From assembly GCF_000385375.1 (NCBI RefSeq), contig NZ_ARVV01000001.1, positions 2,790,001 to 2,854,000 on the forward strand: a stretch of DNA of 64,000 nucleotides. Direction: 5' to 3'. Source of the stretch: Methyloversatilis discipulorum (GTDB lineage: Bacteria; Pseudomonadota; Gammaproteobacteria; Burkholderiales; Rhodocyclaceae). Both the position numbers and the translations under genes were made by a program. The notes below the pieces were generated by a model that was not told the origin of the DNA, made no database searches, and saw nothing but the letters and a program-made list of their open reading frames with translations. This document shows, piece by piece, positions 25,766 through 34,305 of this stretch (within the stretch, counting starts at the first letter, position 1; each line of letters begins with the position of its first letter).

Positions 25766-26482
25766 TCAGGCGGCAAGGTGTTGCGCGGCCTGCACAGCGC
25801 CGCGCACGCGACGGACCGCGTCGGCCCCGAGCGCGTGTGCCCTCGCCTGCCCGGCGCACAGTGCTCCGCGAAAGCCGAGATAGTCCGGCGCGAGCCGCGC
25901 CAGCGGCGCGATGTGGCCCTCGCGCAGCGAACCGGCCAGCCCGCACAGCAGCCCACGGGCACGCGCGCCTCCGACAAAAGAGGCCAACCAGTCGTCAGTG
26001 GCGACGTCGGGCAGGCTGTGGCCGGTCTTCAGCGCAGTGTCGACCATGACGCCGTCGAAGCCGGCCTCGGCCACCGCATCGACCAGATCGAGCGGCGGCG
26101 CGAGATCGGCGAACATGACCGCGATGCGCCGCACACCGTTCAGCGGGACCAAGCCGCCAAGGCAGGCGCGTACCGCCGCGTAGTCGCGGCCGCCCTGCTG
26201 CCAAGCTGCCGGAAACAGCCCCGCCTTGACGTAATCGACGCCGGTCGCGGCGATGCTCTGCATCGCGGCCTGTACGGCCTCCGCATCCGGTTCGATGTTG
26301 CCGGCGGTGGCGCTGGTCAGCGTGCGGCCGGCGACGAAGCCAACGACTTCGCTGATCACTTCGGGCGGCAGTGCGCCGAGCGCGCCGTCGGCCGGCTGCT
26401 TCAGGTCTATCAGGTCGACCCCGGCATCGAACACGATGCGCGCCTCGTCGAGGTCGCGCACGCTGGCCAGCATGCGGATCAC
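25766..26482 (-). CDS. mfnB: (5-formylfuran-3-yl)methyl phosphate synthase (MfnB-like)
   Basis: MfnB makes the furan precursor of methanofuran from two molecules of glyceraldehyde-3-phosphate. This 238-residue TIM-barrel protein (formerly DUF556) has lysines expected in the active site in DLIDLKQP (Lys28), DYVKAGLF (Lys86) and VDTALKTG (Lys152). Homologues occur in methanogens and in bacteria that use methanofuran and tetrahydromethanopterin for formaldehyde oxidation. The GTG start overlaps the DUF447 stop (GTGA), so it is the last coupled gene of the cofactor operon. In a bacterium the product would feed formyltransferase/hydrolase (Fhc) cofactor synthesis. Confidence 0.88.
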   Translation of the reverse strand: MIRMLASVRDLDEARIVFDAGVDLIDLKQPADGALGALPPEVISEVVGFVAGRTLTSATAGNIEPDAEAVQAAMQSIAATGVDYVKAGLFPAAWQQGGRDYAAVRACLGGLVPLNGVRRIAVMFADLAPPLDLVDAVAEAGFDGVMVDTALKTGHSLPDVATDDWLASFVGGARARGLLCGLAGSLREGHIAPLARLAPDYLGFRGALCAGQARAHALGADAVRRVRGAVQAAQHLAA

Positions 26483-27042
26483 GCCTGCGCTCCGGCGCGG
26501 TGCGCGGCGATGCGTTCGATCAGCCAGCCCCAGGCTTCGAGTTCGGCCGGGCCCGCGGTCTTGTCGATGGCGATCTGGAGGTAGACCAGTTCGGCGTCGA
26601 TCTTGTCGATCGGCAGCATGTGCAGACGGCTCACCAGGATGGCCGCCTCGATCACGGCGGAACGCGCGCGGTTGAAGCCGGGGAAGGCACCATGGCTTTC
26701 CTCGTGCACGGTGCGACAGAACAGGCGCGGGCGCACCTCGTCCTCCTCGACCTCGACCAGTTCGAGTTCGCGGTGAGCCAGCGTATTCACGAGGCGGGCA
26801 CAGCCTATCTTCTCGGCCGCCTGCACCGGCCAGTCGCGGCGGCCCGTCAGCGCGCCGGCGAACACGCGTACGTCATCGGTGAAGTTCACCACCGCAATGC
26901 GCGTGGCCAGCACATTGTCCAGCGTGCCCGACGGACGGAAGGGCGCGAGCACGGTCAGCCCGCGTTCCTCGCGCACGCCCAGCGGCGTGATGTGGGTGCG
27001 GCCCTGCACGTCCACGGTGGTCAGTATGGTTTCCCAGATCAT
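26479..27042 (-). CDS. DUF447 protein of the tetrahydromethanopterin gene set
   Basis: This 187-residue protein belongs to DUF447, an FMN-binding split-barrel-like family. It is found almost only in methanogenic archaea and in bacteria with archaeal-type C1 enzymes. The N terminus (IWETILTTVDVQGRTHITPLGV) is the conserved core; the C-terminal half is helical. Its exact step is not established to my knowledge; a redox or reductive step in pterin or methanofuran assembly is an inference. It overlaps the gene on each side by 4 bases (ATGA upstream, GTGA downstream), supporting a single coupled unit. Confidence 0.83.
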   Translation of the reverse strand: MIWETILTTVDVQGRTHITPLGVREERGLTVLAPFRPSGTLDNVLATRIAVVNFTDDVRVFAGALTGRRDWPVQAAEKIGCARLVNTLAHRELELVEVEEDEVRPRLFCRTVHEESHGAFPGFNRARSAVIEAAILVSRLHMLPIDKIDAELVYLQIAIDKTAGPAELEAWGWLIERIAAHRAGAQA

Positions 27043-28499
27043 GCTTGGTCCTGTGTGTCGTCGGCCGGCGGCGGCGCGTCCGTCTGCCTACGCTTCGTCT
27101 TGCGCTGCAGCGTGGTGCCGGGCGCGCAGTGCGCCATCAGATCCTGCTCCTTCTTCTCGACCGCGGCGCCCCACTGCAGTTCTTCGTCCTGCGCATAACG
27201 GCGGCCGAGCTGCCAGGCGATCTGCGCGCGCGCCAGTTCGACGCCGAGGTAGAAGGCGTGTGCGCCGTCCTCGGCGACATTGAGCCCGGGGTAGAGCGCG
27301 AACGGATCGGTATGCACCTGCAGGCCGTCGCGGTTGTAGATGTGTATGCCCTGCTCGCTCACCTGGATGCGGAAGTTCGGGTCGCGCACGGTGGCGGCGA
27401 TCTCGGCGATCTCCTGCGGTGTATCAGGAAAGGGGCGGCGCTGATGGGTGGTCATCAGGTCGTCGGAATAGTCGCGCGGCAGCGCGTTGTCTTCGCGCGC
27501 GGCGAACATGACGCGCCGTGCGATGTCCGCTTCCTTCACGGCCCGGCGGGCGTGCGGGCTCACTTCGGTGGCCAGCACGGCACCGATGCGCAGCTCGGAA
27601 ATGATGCCGAACAGCAGCGCGTTGATGCCGCTGGTGTCGGCGTCGGTCAGTTCGGTCAGGTTGCCCACGCCCATCATGACCGGAATGTCCGGGTGGCTGC
27701 GCCGCAGTTCGTGGTAGCGCACGATGGACGCGGTGAAGCCGAAGTGTATGGGCTCGACGATGGGGTCGGCGTAGAAGGGCAGACCGCGCGCAGTCATGAT
27801 GTCCACCGCCTCGCGCAGCGAATCGAGGTCGCCCGGCGTGTCCGGTATCAGCACCGGAATGGCATCGACCTCGTCGGCCACCCACAGCGTGCTCTTCTTC
27901 AGGCTCAGCAGGTAGTCGGCACCCGCGTAGGCGCCGCGCAGCAGGTCGTCGGTGTTGAGCGAATCGATGCTCACCTGGAAGCCCTCGGCCTTCAGCGCGC
28001 GGATGCAGTCCTCCAGGTGCGGGAAGGGCGTGTCCGGCAGGCAACCGATGTCGATCACGTCGGCGCCATCACGGCGGTAGCGGCGCGCGGTGGCGAGCAC
28101 GGTGTCGATGTCGACCTGCGGCGCATCGACGATTTCGGCGAAGATGAGCACGTCGTGCTGTGTGAGTTCGCGCTTCTTCGCCTTGCGGCCGAAGTGCTGC
28201 GGCAGGTCCTTCACTTCGTCCGGTCCGCGCTGCACCGGAATGCCGAAGTGCTGCGACAGCGCGTCGAGATCGCCGCGGCAGCGGCCGGGCACGATGATGC
28301 GATCGGCATCGACCGGCACCGGCACGCGGCGGCGGATCAGCTCGGCCGTCATCAGCCCGGCCACGTTGATGCCGACGTCGAGCACGCGCGCCTCGAAAGG
28401 CAGCGGCTGCATGTCATCGAGGATGCGCTGCAGGCTCTTCAGCGCCAGATGCCCGGTCAGGAAGAGGATGCGTTCGGCGCGGACGTCTTGTTCAGGCAT
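27039..28499 (-). CDS. Dihydropteroate-synthase-like protein of methanopterin synthesis (DUF6513)
   Basis: This 486-residue protein has an N-terminal DUF6513-type domain (about 1-140) and a central pterin-binding DHPS-like TIM barrel (about 145-380). Visible motifs are DVIDIGCLPDTPFPHL, VSIDSLNTDDLLRGAYAG and a MMGVGNLTELTDADTSG strand-turn. Such proteins sit in the methanopterin clusters of methylotrophs and archaea and probably join the arabinosyl- or ribosyl-aminobenzene moiety to the pterin. This is not the folate enzyme FolP, which is about 280 residues. It lies 38 bases downstream of the dmrB-like gene and overlaps DUF447 by 4 bases. Confidence 0.85.
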   Translation of the reverse strand: MPEQDVRAERILFLTGHLALKSLQRILDDMQPLPFEARVLDVGINVAGLMTAELIRRRVPVPVDADRIIVPGRCRGDLDALSQHFGIPVQRGPDEVKDLPQHFGRKAKKRELTQHDVLIFAEIVDAPQVDIDTVLATARRYRRDGADVIDIGCLPDTPFPHLEDCIRALKAEGFQVSIDSLNTDDLLRGAYAGADYLLSLKKSTLWVADEVDAIPVLIPDTPGDLDSLREAVDIMTARGLPFYADPIVEPIHFGFTASIVRYHELRRSHPDIPVMMGVGNLTELTDADTSGINALLFGIISELRIGAVLATEVSPHARRAVKEADIARRVMFAAREDNALPRDYSDDLMTTHQRRPFPDTPQEIAEIAATVRDPNFRIQVSEQGIHIYNRDGLQVHTDPFALYPGLNVAEDGAHAFYLGVELARAQIAWQLGRRYAQDEELQWGAAVEKKEQDLMAHCAPGTTLQRKTKRRQTDAPPPADDTQDQA

Positions 28500-28537
28500 G
28501 CCGGAGTTCGTCGCTCATCGGATCGTCGATCGCGCGA

Positions 28538-29125
28538 TCAACGACCGACGGCCGCAAGTCTCTGCCTGAGCGCGCTCTGCAGTTCCTCGACGCTCTTCAC
28601 CACGGTGACGCCTTCGAAACCGGCCAGGCGCCCGGTGTGTTCGAGATCGATCGAGCGCGGGTACAGCGTCACCCATTCGCTCGGCGATTCGGTGATCACC
28701 ACCGGTTCGTTGTCGCAGGCAAACACGATGATGGGAATGCGCAGCTTGCCGGCCTGGGCGAAGATGTTGGTGACCAGCGTGTCGGAAATGCCGAGCGCGC
28801 ACTTGGCCACCGTGTTCGAGGTCGCCGGGGCGATCACCACGGTGTGGTACTGCCCCTGGTAGAACAGCCCGACCGGCGCCGCGCTCGCCGTGCTGTCGCG
28901 GAAGATGCGGTAACGCTTCTTCATGTCGGCCAGCGGGTAGCCATACATGTTCAGCACTTCCTCGCCGGCACGCGACATGAACAGGTCGATGCGGTCGAGC
29001 GTGTCGGCGAACTCCAGCGACTCCTTCAGGAAGTGGCCGGAACCGGTCAGCCCCCAGGCGATGCGCGCATCCGGCAGGACCTCGGCTTCGTCCGGGATGT
29101 CATTCAGACGCGGATCAGTAGCCAT
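28538..29125 (-). CDS. dmrB: Dihydromethanopterin reductase-type flavoprotein (DmrB/AfpA-like)
   Basis: This 195-residue flavoprotein has the Rossmann-like flavoprotein fold, beginning IAWGLTGSGHFLKES (phosphate-binding loop) and containing VVIAPATSNTVAKCALG and IIVFACDNEP. It resembles Burkholderia DmrB and archaeal AfpA; DmrB reduces dihydromethanopterin to tetrahydromethanopterin, the last step of the cofactor pathway. Position between an AcoR-type activator and the DHPS-like gene supports that role. Its ATG overlaps the end of the activator gene by 11 bases. Other members of the flavoprotein superfamily (for example UbiX-type) are possible but lack this gene context. Confidence 0.85.
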   Translation of the reverse strand: MATDPRLNDIPDEAEVLPDARIAWGLTGSGHFLKESLEFADTLDRIDLFMSRAGEEVLNMYGYPLADMKKRYRIFRDSTASAAPVGLFYQGQYHTVVIAPATSNTVAKCALGISDTLVTNIFAQAGKLRIPIIVFACDNEPVVITESPSEWVTLYPRSIDLEHTGRLAGFEGVTVVKSVEELQSALRQRLAAVGR

Positions 29126-31091
29126 CGCCGGCCTGCGTGTCGGTGTCGATGTCCAGACGTTTCATCTTTCGATAGACGGTATTGCGGCTGACGCCCAGTT
29201 CGCGCGCCAGCCCGGCGATGTTCCAGCGGTGGCGACGCAGCTCCGACAGCAGCGCGTCGCGCTCGGCCGACTGCAGCGGATTGAGATTGCTCGGCGTCGA
29301 ATGCACGGGCTCGCCCGCCGTGTCGGTCGGGTGGGCGGCCGGTGCGACGGCGGGCATCGGTTCCGGCGCATCCATCAGTTCAGGCGGCATGTCGCGCAGC
29401 GTGATTTCCGGGCCGTCACACAACGCGACCAGCGTGCGCAGCACGTAGCGCATCTGGCGGATGTTGCCCGGCCAGCGGAAGCGGTCCAGCACCTGCATGG
29501 CGGCCTGACCCAGCCGTATCGGCGGGTGGCGGCCGGCGCTTTCCTCGGTCAGGCAGCGCTCGATCAGCGCGCGGCGGTCGGTGCGGTCGCGCAGCGCGGG
29601 TAGCGTCACTTCCATGCCGCGCAGCCGGTAGTAGAGGTCTTCGCGGAAGCTGCCCTCGCGCACCATGGCGCGCAGATCGCGGTGCGTCGCGCACACCAGC
29701 TGCAGATCGACCGGCACCGCGTTCTCGCCACCCAGCGGCGTCACCTTGCGCTCTTCCAGCACGCGCAGCAGGCGTGCCTGCAGCTGCAGCGGCATGTCGC
29801 CGATCTCGTCGAGGAAGAGCGTGCCGCCGTCGGCCTGCAGCACCTTGCCGCGACGGCCGTCGCGATTGGCGCCGGTGAAGGCGCCCTGCTTGTAGCCGAA
29901 CAGTTCGGATTCGATCAGCGCTTCCGGCAGCGACGCGCAGTTGATGGCGACGAAAGGCCCGCGCGCCCGCTGGCTCGACGCGTGGAAAGCGCGTGCGAAC
30001 ACTTCCTTGCCGGTGCCGGTTTCGCCGGAAATGAGCAGTGGAATGTCGCGATCGAGGATGCGCATCGCGCTGTGCACATTGCCGGCCATGCGCAGGTCGC
30101 CGAGATCGAGCTCGGCCAGTGCCTGCGCGGCCGATGCCGAATCGGTGCCGCGGGTACCAGCCTGGGCGCGGTTGCGTGCCGGCTGCTGCGCCAGCAGGTG
30201 CCAGGTCTGGTGCTGCGGCATCGACAGCGTCAGCGGATGGAAGCCGGAGCGGAAGGTGCGCGACAGCAGCTCCGGCAGCGACTGGCCGAAGAACTCGGTC
30301 ACTTCACGCCCGAGCAGCGCCTCGCCTTCGGGCGACAGCAGTTCGAAGGCGGTGTGGTTGGCTTCGATCACTTCGCCTTCCGGCGTCAGCGCCAGCATGC
30401 CGTCGACCGCGGTCAGCACGCGACCTGCGTGGGCGTGGAAGCGGATGATGTAGTCGGTGGCGTGGCGCGCGCGGAAAGCGCGGTGCTCGATCACGCGGGC
30501 CGAGCGCTCGACCAGTGCGCGCAGCGCCCGGGCGCCGCCCGGCGCCAGCGAGCAGACCGCCAGCACGGCGGCGACTTCGCCTACGCCGTCGTAGATCGGC
30601 GCGGCGGCGCACACCATGTCGGTATGGCGGGCGAAGAAGTGTTCCTCACGCGAAATGACCAGCGAGTGGCGTTCGGCCAGAACGGTGCCGATGCCGTTGG
30701 TGCCCTGGATGTCCTCGCTCCAGCGCGCGCCCTCGACCAGGCCGCGCAGCGAAGCTTCGCGCGCGAAACCGGGGTGGCGCACGATGCTGACGATGACGCC
30801 TTCGGCATCGGCCAGCACCAGCGCGGAATTGGGATCGTCGAGCTGGCGGTGCAGCGTCTGCATCTCCGGCACGGCGCTGTCCATCACCTCGCCAAGCTTG
30901 TCACCGCGCTCGCGCCAGGCCTGCGGCGCCAGCGGCGGCGGCGCGTCTTCGGCGGCCGGATCGAGGCCCAGTTCATGGAAGCAGCGCAGCCACGACCGGG
31001 CCACCAGTTCATGGCCGGACGGGCGCTGCGGGCGGCTGATGATGGCGTGCACCGAACGGACGTGTTCAGCCACCTGATTGGATGACACCAT
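29115..31091 (-). CDS. AcoR-type sigma-54-dependent transcriptional activator
   Basis: This 658-residue activator has an N-terminal GAF sensor (EDIQGTNGIGTVLAERHSLV, then FFARHTDMVCAAAPIYD), a PAS-like middle region (about 225-330), an AAA+ domain ([25 protein letters not shown]) and a Fis-type DNA-binding end (NIAGLARELGVSRNTVYRK). There is no receiver domain, so it is ligand- not phosphorylation-controlled. The longer open frame upstream of the ATG at 31091 runs through intergenic repeats and is rejected. The stop overlaps the dmrB-like start by 11 bases, so this regulator is the first gene of the C1-cofactor operon. The effector may be a C1 compound or alcohol; that is inference. Confidence 0.9.
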   Translation of the reverse strand: MVSSNQVAEHVRSVHAIISRPQRPSGHELVARSWLRCFHELGLDPAAEDAPPPLAPQAWRERGDKLGEVMDSAVPEMQTLHRQLDDPNSALVLADAEGVIVSIVRHPGFAREASLRGLVEGARWSEDIQGTNGIGTVLAERHSLVISREEHFFARHTDMVCAAAPIYDGVGEVAAVLAVCSLAPGGARALRALVERSARVIEHRAFRARHATDYIIRFHAHAGRVLTAVDGMLALTPEGEVIEANHTAFELLSPEGEALLGREVTEFFGQSLPELLSRTFRSGFHPLTLSMPQHQTWHLLAQQPARNRAQAGTRGTDSASAAQALAELDLGDLRMAGNVHSAMRILDRDIPLLISGETGTGKEVFARAFHASSQRARGPFVAINCASLPEALIESELFGYKQGAFTGANRDGRRGKVLQADGGTLFLDEIGDMPLQLQARLLRVLEERKVTPLGGENAVPVDLQLVCATHRDLRAMVREGSFREDLYYRLRGMEVTLPALRDRTDRRALIERCLTEESAGRHPPIRLGQAAMQVLDRFRWPGNIRQMRYVLRTLVALCDGPEITLRDMPPELMDAPEPMPAVAPAAHPTDTAGEPVHSTPSNLNPLQSAERDALLSELRRHRWNIAGLARELGVSRNTVYRKMKRLDIDTDTQAGDGY

Positions 31092-31524
31092 GTATTCGAA
31101 CCTTGGGAACCGGTAGCGGCGGACGCGGGAAAAAGCGCTCAATGGTACCACCCGCCCCGGAAGCCCCGCCAGCCAAGGCCGGGCGGCCGACATGCGCGAC
31201 CTGTGCCCGTTGTGGCGCGCCGGTGTCGCGAAAGGCGGGCACTGTGCTCCGCCACCCGACACGTGCAGCGGTCGTGCGATGTCAGCGCATCGTGCAGACT
31301 GTGATGCCCTGCCAGCGAACTGACGTCCGCAGCGGCATGTATCGAAGCCGGCGGACAGCGACGGCCGCGTCGCGGCCATGGCCGCTCCCACAAGGGAGGC
31401 GCCCGACCCGCAGCCGAAGTCAGGGCCGGGGTCCTGTGGGAGGGGTCTTCTGACCCCGACAGCCGCCTGAATCGAAGCCGGCGAACTGCAGCGACCGCGT
31501 CGCGGCCATGGCCGCCCCCACAGT
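31092..31524. repeat. Gene-free gap with REP-like repeat copies
   Basis: This 433-base gap contains two direct copies of a 52-base unit (31341-31392 and 31471-31522). Each opens ATCGAAGCCGGCG and ends in the palindromic core CGCGGCCATGGCCGC followed by (T/C)CCCACA. Between them, 31435-31463 is the exact reverse complement of a 29-base segment found twice near 43 kb (42867-42895 and 42991-43019). The stretch 31092-31330 shows no gene; a regulator promoter must lie in its part nearest 31091, but no confident -24/-12 or -35/-10 was found. Confidence 0.8.
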
Positions 31525-32331
31525 TCAGTCGTAAATCTCGGTCGACATCGCGCCGGGGTCGGCGCCCGAGGCCAGCAGGTGGGCCACCGCCAGGCGCTGT
31601 TTGCGGAACACCGCCCAGTACAGCGCGTTGAAGCCGGCCCGGTCCGGCAGATTGGGGTCGAAGCCGGCAGCGAGCAACTGGTCGAGCACGCGCACATGAC
31701 CCAGCGAGGCGGCCAGCGACAACGCATGCCGGCCCAGTTCGCGCTCATAGACCAGCCAGTCCGGACGCGCGCGCACCAGTTCGGCCACCACCTCGGCGCG
31801 ATCCAGCATCACCGCATCTATCATCGGCACGTGCCCATTCGCGCTCTTCGCGTCAACGTCGGCACCGGCGCGCAACAGCAGCGCGACCACCTTGTAATGG
31901 CCGGCCAGCGCGGCGGCACCAAGCGGCGTGAAACCCGACGCGCCCTTGCGGTCGACATGTGCGCCGGCGGCCAGCAGTGCGCGCACCGTTTCGGTCTCGC
32001 CGGCAGCGGCGGCACGCGCCAGCACGCTGTCGCCCCACACGTCGCGCACGTTGGCGGCGGCGCCGGACTTGAGCAGCCGGTTGACGGCCGCCCAGTCGCC
32101 ACGGCGGGCTGCCGACAGCATCGCGTAGTCGGCACTGCGGTAGTCGCGCGGGCCAGCGTCGTCGCCAGTGCGACGCATGTCGGCGTACTCGATCGGTGTG
32201 GTGGGTATCGCCGCGCGCGGGCGTGCCGGTTCGGCGATCACGCCCTGCCACTCCGGCGGCAGTTCCTGTGCGCCGACGGCTCCAGCGCATGCCAGCAGCG
32301 CGCAGGCTGCGATCTTCCGCGTGTTCATCAT
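31525..32331 (-). CDS. Secreted ankyrin-repeat protein
   Basis: This 268-residue protein has a signal peptide (MMNTRKIAACALLACAGAVGAQ) and then five to six ankyrin repeats, for example GDSVLARAAAAGETETVRALLAAG and GFTPLGAAALAGHYKVVALLL. It should be periplasmic. Ankyrin proteins of this sort often bind a partner enzyme; none is named here. The ATG overlaps the stop of the upstream EpsA-like regulator gene (32328-32331, ATGA), so the two are coupled. No enzymatic residues are evident. Confidence 0.88.
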   Translation of the reverse strand: MMNTRKIAACALLACAGAVGAQELPPEWQGVIAEPARPRAAIPTTPIEYADMRRTGDDAGPRDYRSADYAMLSAARRGDWAAVNRLLKSGAAANVRDVWGDSVLARAAAAGETETVRALLAAGAHVDRKGASGFTPLGAAALAGHYKVVALLLRAGADVDAKSANGHVPMIDAVMLDRAEVVAELVRARPDWLVYERELGRHALSLAASLGHVRVLDQLLAAGFDPNLPDRAGFNALYWAVFRKQRLAVAHLLASGADPGAMSTEIYD

Positions 32332-33119
32332 GTCTCTCCCGCCAGATCCCGGCCCGCTTCGTGCGCACGCAGCGCCGCCAGTCGCGCCACGGCCTGCGCG
32401 CGATTGGTCACGTCGAGCTTGCGCAGGATCTTCTGGATGTGGTTCTTCACGGTGAGCGGGCTGATGTCGAGGATCTGCCCGATCTCATGGTTGGTCTTGC
32501 CCTCGCGTACCCAGTCGAGCACCTGCAGTTCGCGCGCGCTCAGCGTCAGCGGCGAGCTGTAGCGGCCGTTCGCGCGCTCGGCGCCCTCGCGCCGCTCGAA
32601 TTCGGTGATGCGCAGCAGCGCCAGATGCAGGTTGGGCATCAGCAGTTCGATGCGGCGGGCGTCCTGATCGGTCGGTGCGTCGGGCATGCCGAGCAGCGCG
32701 AAGAAGGTCGATTGCTCGCCGCGCGCCTCGCGGCAACCGTGCGCCAACGCGTGCTGCAGCCCGAGTGTGCGCAGCGCGGCAGCGCCGCTGCGGCCGCGCA
32801 CGCCACCGCCGTAGGCCAAGGGCTCGCGTGCGCCGGCGCGCCAGTCGTCGAGCAGGCGCGCCATCAGCCCGGAGGCCGGATCGATCAGCCTGGATTCATA
32901 CTCCGGCGACAGCACCGAGCGCGAGAACACCGAGGCGCGATAGTCACCGCGTTCGATGTCGCCGCAGGCGCAGAGCAGCGTTTCGTGCGGCAGGAAGGTC
33001 TGCAGCGAACCCTGCGCCCAGAGAAAGAACTGGAAGCGCTTGACGACCCGGATCGAGGTTTCGATCGTAAACAGCAATAGCTGCACGTCGATCTGATCCT
33101 GCGCGAGCGGATCTGTCAT
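32328..33119 (-). CDS. epsA: LuxR-type regulator, EpsA-like (XrtB / exopolysaccharide-associated)
   Basis: This 263-residue regulator has an N-terminal sensor region (IDVQLLLFTIETSIRVVKRF, then LPHETLLCACGD) and a C-terminal LuxR helix-turn-helix (LSARELQVLDWVREG...SPLTVKNHIQKIL). The layout and N-terminal text match the EpsA regulators linked to exosortase-B/PEP-CTERM exopolysaccharide clusters in betaproteobacteria, although no exosortase genes are in the window. It is possible that it regulates surface polysaccharide elsewhere. The start at 33119 is chosen because longer frames overlap the upstream hydrolase in antisense-type sequence. A long dyad lies 70-100 bases upstream. Confidence 0.75.
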   Translation of the reverse strand: MTDPLAQDQIDVQLLLFTIETSIRVVKRFQFFLWAQGSLQTFLPHETLLCACGDIERGDYRASVFSRSVLSPEYESRLIDPASGLMARLLDDWRAGAREPLAYGGGVRGRSGAAALRTLGLQHALAHGCREARGEQSTFFALLGMPDAPTDQDARRIELLMPNLHLALLRITEFERREGAERANGRYSSPLTLSARELQVLDWVREGKTNHEIGQILDISPLTVKNHIQKILRKLDVTNRAQAVARLAALRAHEAGRDLAGET

Positions 33120-33186
33120 GTAGAAACCGGGATGGAAGCAGCGTGTAGCCGTCGTTCGAATGAAGCCTGTCCGATGCCGCAACAGA

Positions 33187-33224
33187 CGCGCCGGCCGTTG
33201 CAACACTTTGCAACAACCGGCGCG
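33187..33224. promoter_or_regulatory. Long imperfect dyad upstream of the EpsA-like gene
   Basis: Arms 33187-33203 and 33208-33224 (17 bases, two mismatches) flank a CACT centre; the inner part reads GTTGCAA-N4-TTGCAAC. It lies in the 125-base gap between the hydrolase stop and the regulator start. No U-run follows, so an operator is as likely as a terminator. Confidence 0.55.
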
Positions 33225-33244
33225 AATTCTTGCAGCCGAATGTT

Positions 33245-34177
33245 TCAGCGGGGTGACGACGGCGCCGGCGCGCGTGTCAGCGGCATCTGCACTTCCTGTT
33301 CGTGGCGCCAGCGCCGGGCCAACAGCGCGGCAAGAATTTCGCTCCAGCGGCTGAATACGAAGAAGTGCCCCTCGCCCGCCAGCAGCCGCACGCTGGCCTG
33401 CGGAAACAGGAAGGCGAGCCGGCTGGCGCAGTCGGCCGGCACGATGGCATCGTCGCAGCCCTGCACGATCTCGACCGTGCCCGGATAGTCCTGCAGCGTG
33501 AGCTGCCAGTCGGAGGCGGCAATCGCCAGATCGCGGACGATGGCCGCCGCGCCCTGGCGGGCAGCGCTCGGCAGATCGTCGAAGAACATGTCGTGGATGT
33601 CCGCGCGCGCCAGCTCGGCGCGGTCGGCCTCGCCAACCAGCCGGCACATCGCCGACAGGTAGGTCCTGGGCCACAGCGCGGCAACGACGGCAAGCGGCTC
33701 GATCAGCAGCCTGGCGAGGCGGGGCGTGCGCACCGCGAGGCGGACCATCACCGCCTCGAAAGGATGCAGTTTCAGCGCATCCGCCGACGCGCCATAGCCA
33801 GGCGCCACGCCGCTGACCAGCACCAGTCGCGACACCCGTTCGCCGAACTCCGCCACCAGTGCGCAGGCGAATGGCGCACCGCCGGACACGCCGCCGACCG
33901 CGAAATCGCCCAGCTTCAGATGATCGACCAGCGCGCCGACGTCCTGTCGCCATTGCGCCAGCCCCCAGCCGGGCGCGCCATCGGACAGGCCGTAGCCGGC
34001 ACGGTCGGGCACGATGAGGCGCGCGTGCCGCTCGCTGGTGAGCGCATCGAAGGGCGGCACCTGCCGGCGCGATCCCGGAACGCCGTGGCACAGGATGACC
34101 GGATAGCCGAACGGATCACCGTACTCGGCCCAGGCCAGTCGCCGCCGGTCCGGCAGAAACATGCTGCGCTCGTCCAC
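33245..34177 (-). CDS. Alpha/beta hydrolase
   Basis: This 310-residue soluble hydrolase has the oxyanion segment CHGVPGSRRQ, the nucleophile elbow GGVSGGAPF (Ser about residue 98), the acid in the QGCDDAIVPADCA region and the histidine in LLAGEGHFFVF. These are typical of epoxide hydrolase, esterase or haloperoxidase relatives; the substrate cannot be assigned. GTG at 34177 gives the full N terminus; an ATG 15 bases further in is an alternative start. It is followed by the EpsA-like regulator and may be cotranscribed with it, subject to the intervening dyad. Confidence 0.85.
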   Translation of the reverse strand: MDERSMFLPDRRRLAWAEYGDPFGYPVILCHGVPGSRRQVPPFDALTSERHARLIVPDRAGYGLSDGAPGWGLAQWRQDVGALVDHLKLGDFAVGGVSGGAPFACALVAEFGERVSRLVLVSGVAPGYGASADALKLHPFEAVMVRLAVRTPRLARLLIEPLAVVAALWPRTYLSAMCRLVGEADRAELARADIHDMFFDDLPSAARQGAAAIVRDLAIAASDWQLTLQDYPGTVEIVQGCDDAIVPADCASRLAFLFPQASVRLLAGEGHFFVFSRWSEILAALLARRWRHEQEVQMPLTRAPAPSSPR

Positions 34178-34249
34178 GCAGGCACCATGACATGAAGATT
34201 GACATGGGCAGTCTGCGCGCGGCGTATTTCAGCTTCGGGACAATGCAGC

Positions 34250-34277
34250 GCAAAAAAAGAACCCGCCTTGCGGCGGG
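34250..34277 (-). terminator. Rho-independent terminator of the beta-propeller gene
   Basis: On the minus strand, CCCGCC and GGCGGG arms (34262-34277 including a 4-base loop) are followed by TTCTTTTTTTG. It lies about 30 bases after the stop of the YVTN gene. Confidence 0.88.
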
Positions 34278-34305
34278 CCCAGGACAACGAAACGAACGAA
34301 GCGGA

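Noticed and set aside
31092..31748. N-terminal extension of the AcoR-type regulator to 31748
   Set aside because: The extension runs through intergenic repeats and antisense of the ankyrin gene; the ATG at 31091 gives the standard family N terminus.
33120..34091. N-terminal extension of the EpsA-like regulator to 34091
   Set aside because: It runs in another frame through the alpha/beta hydrolase gene and has no domain; the ATG at 33119 fits the family length.
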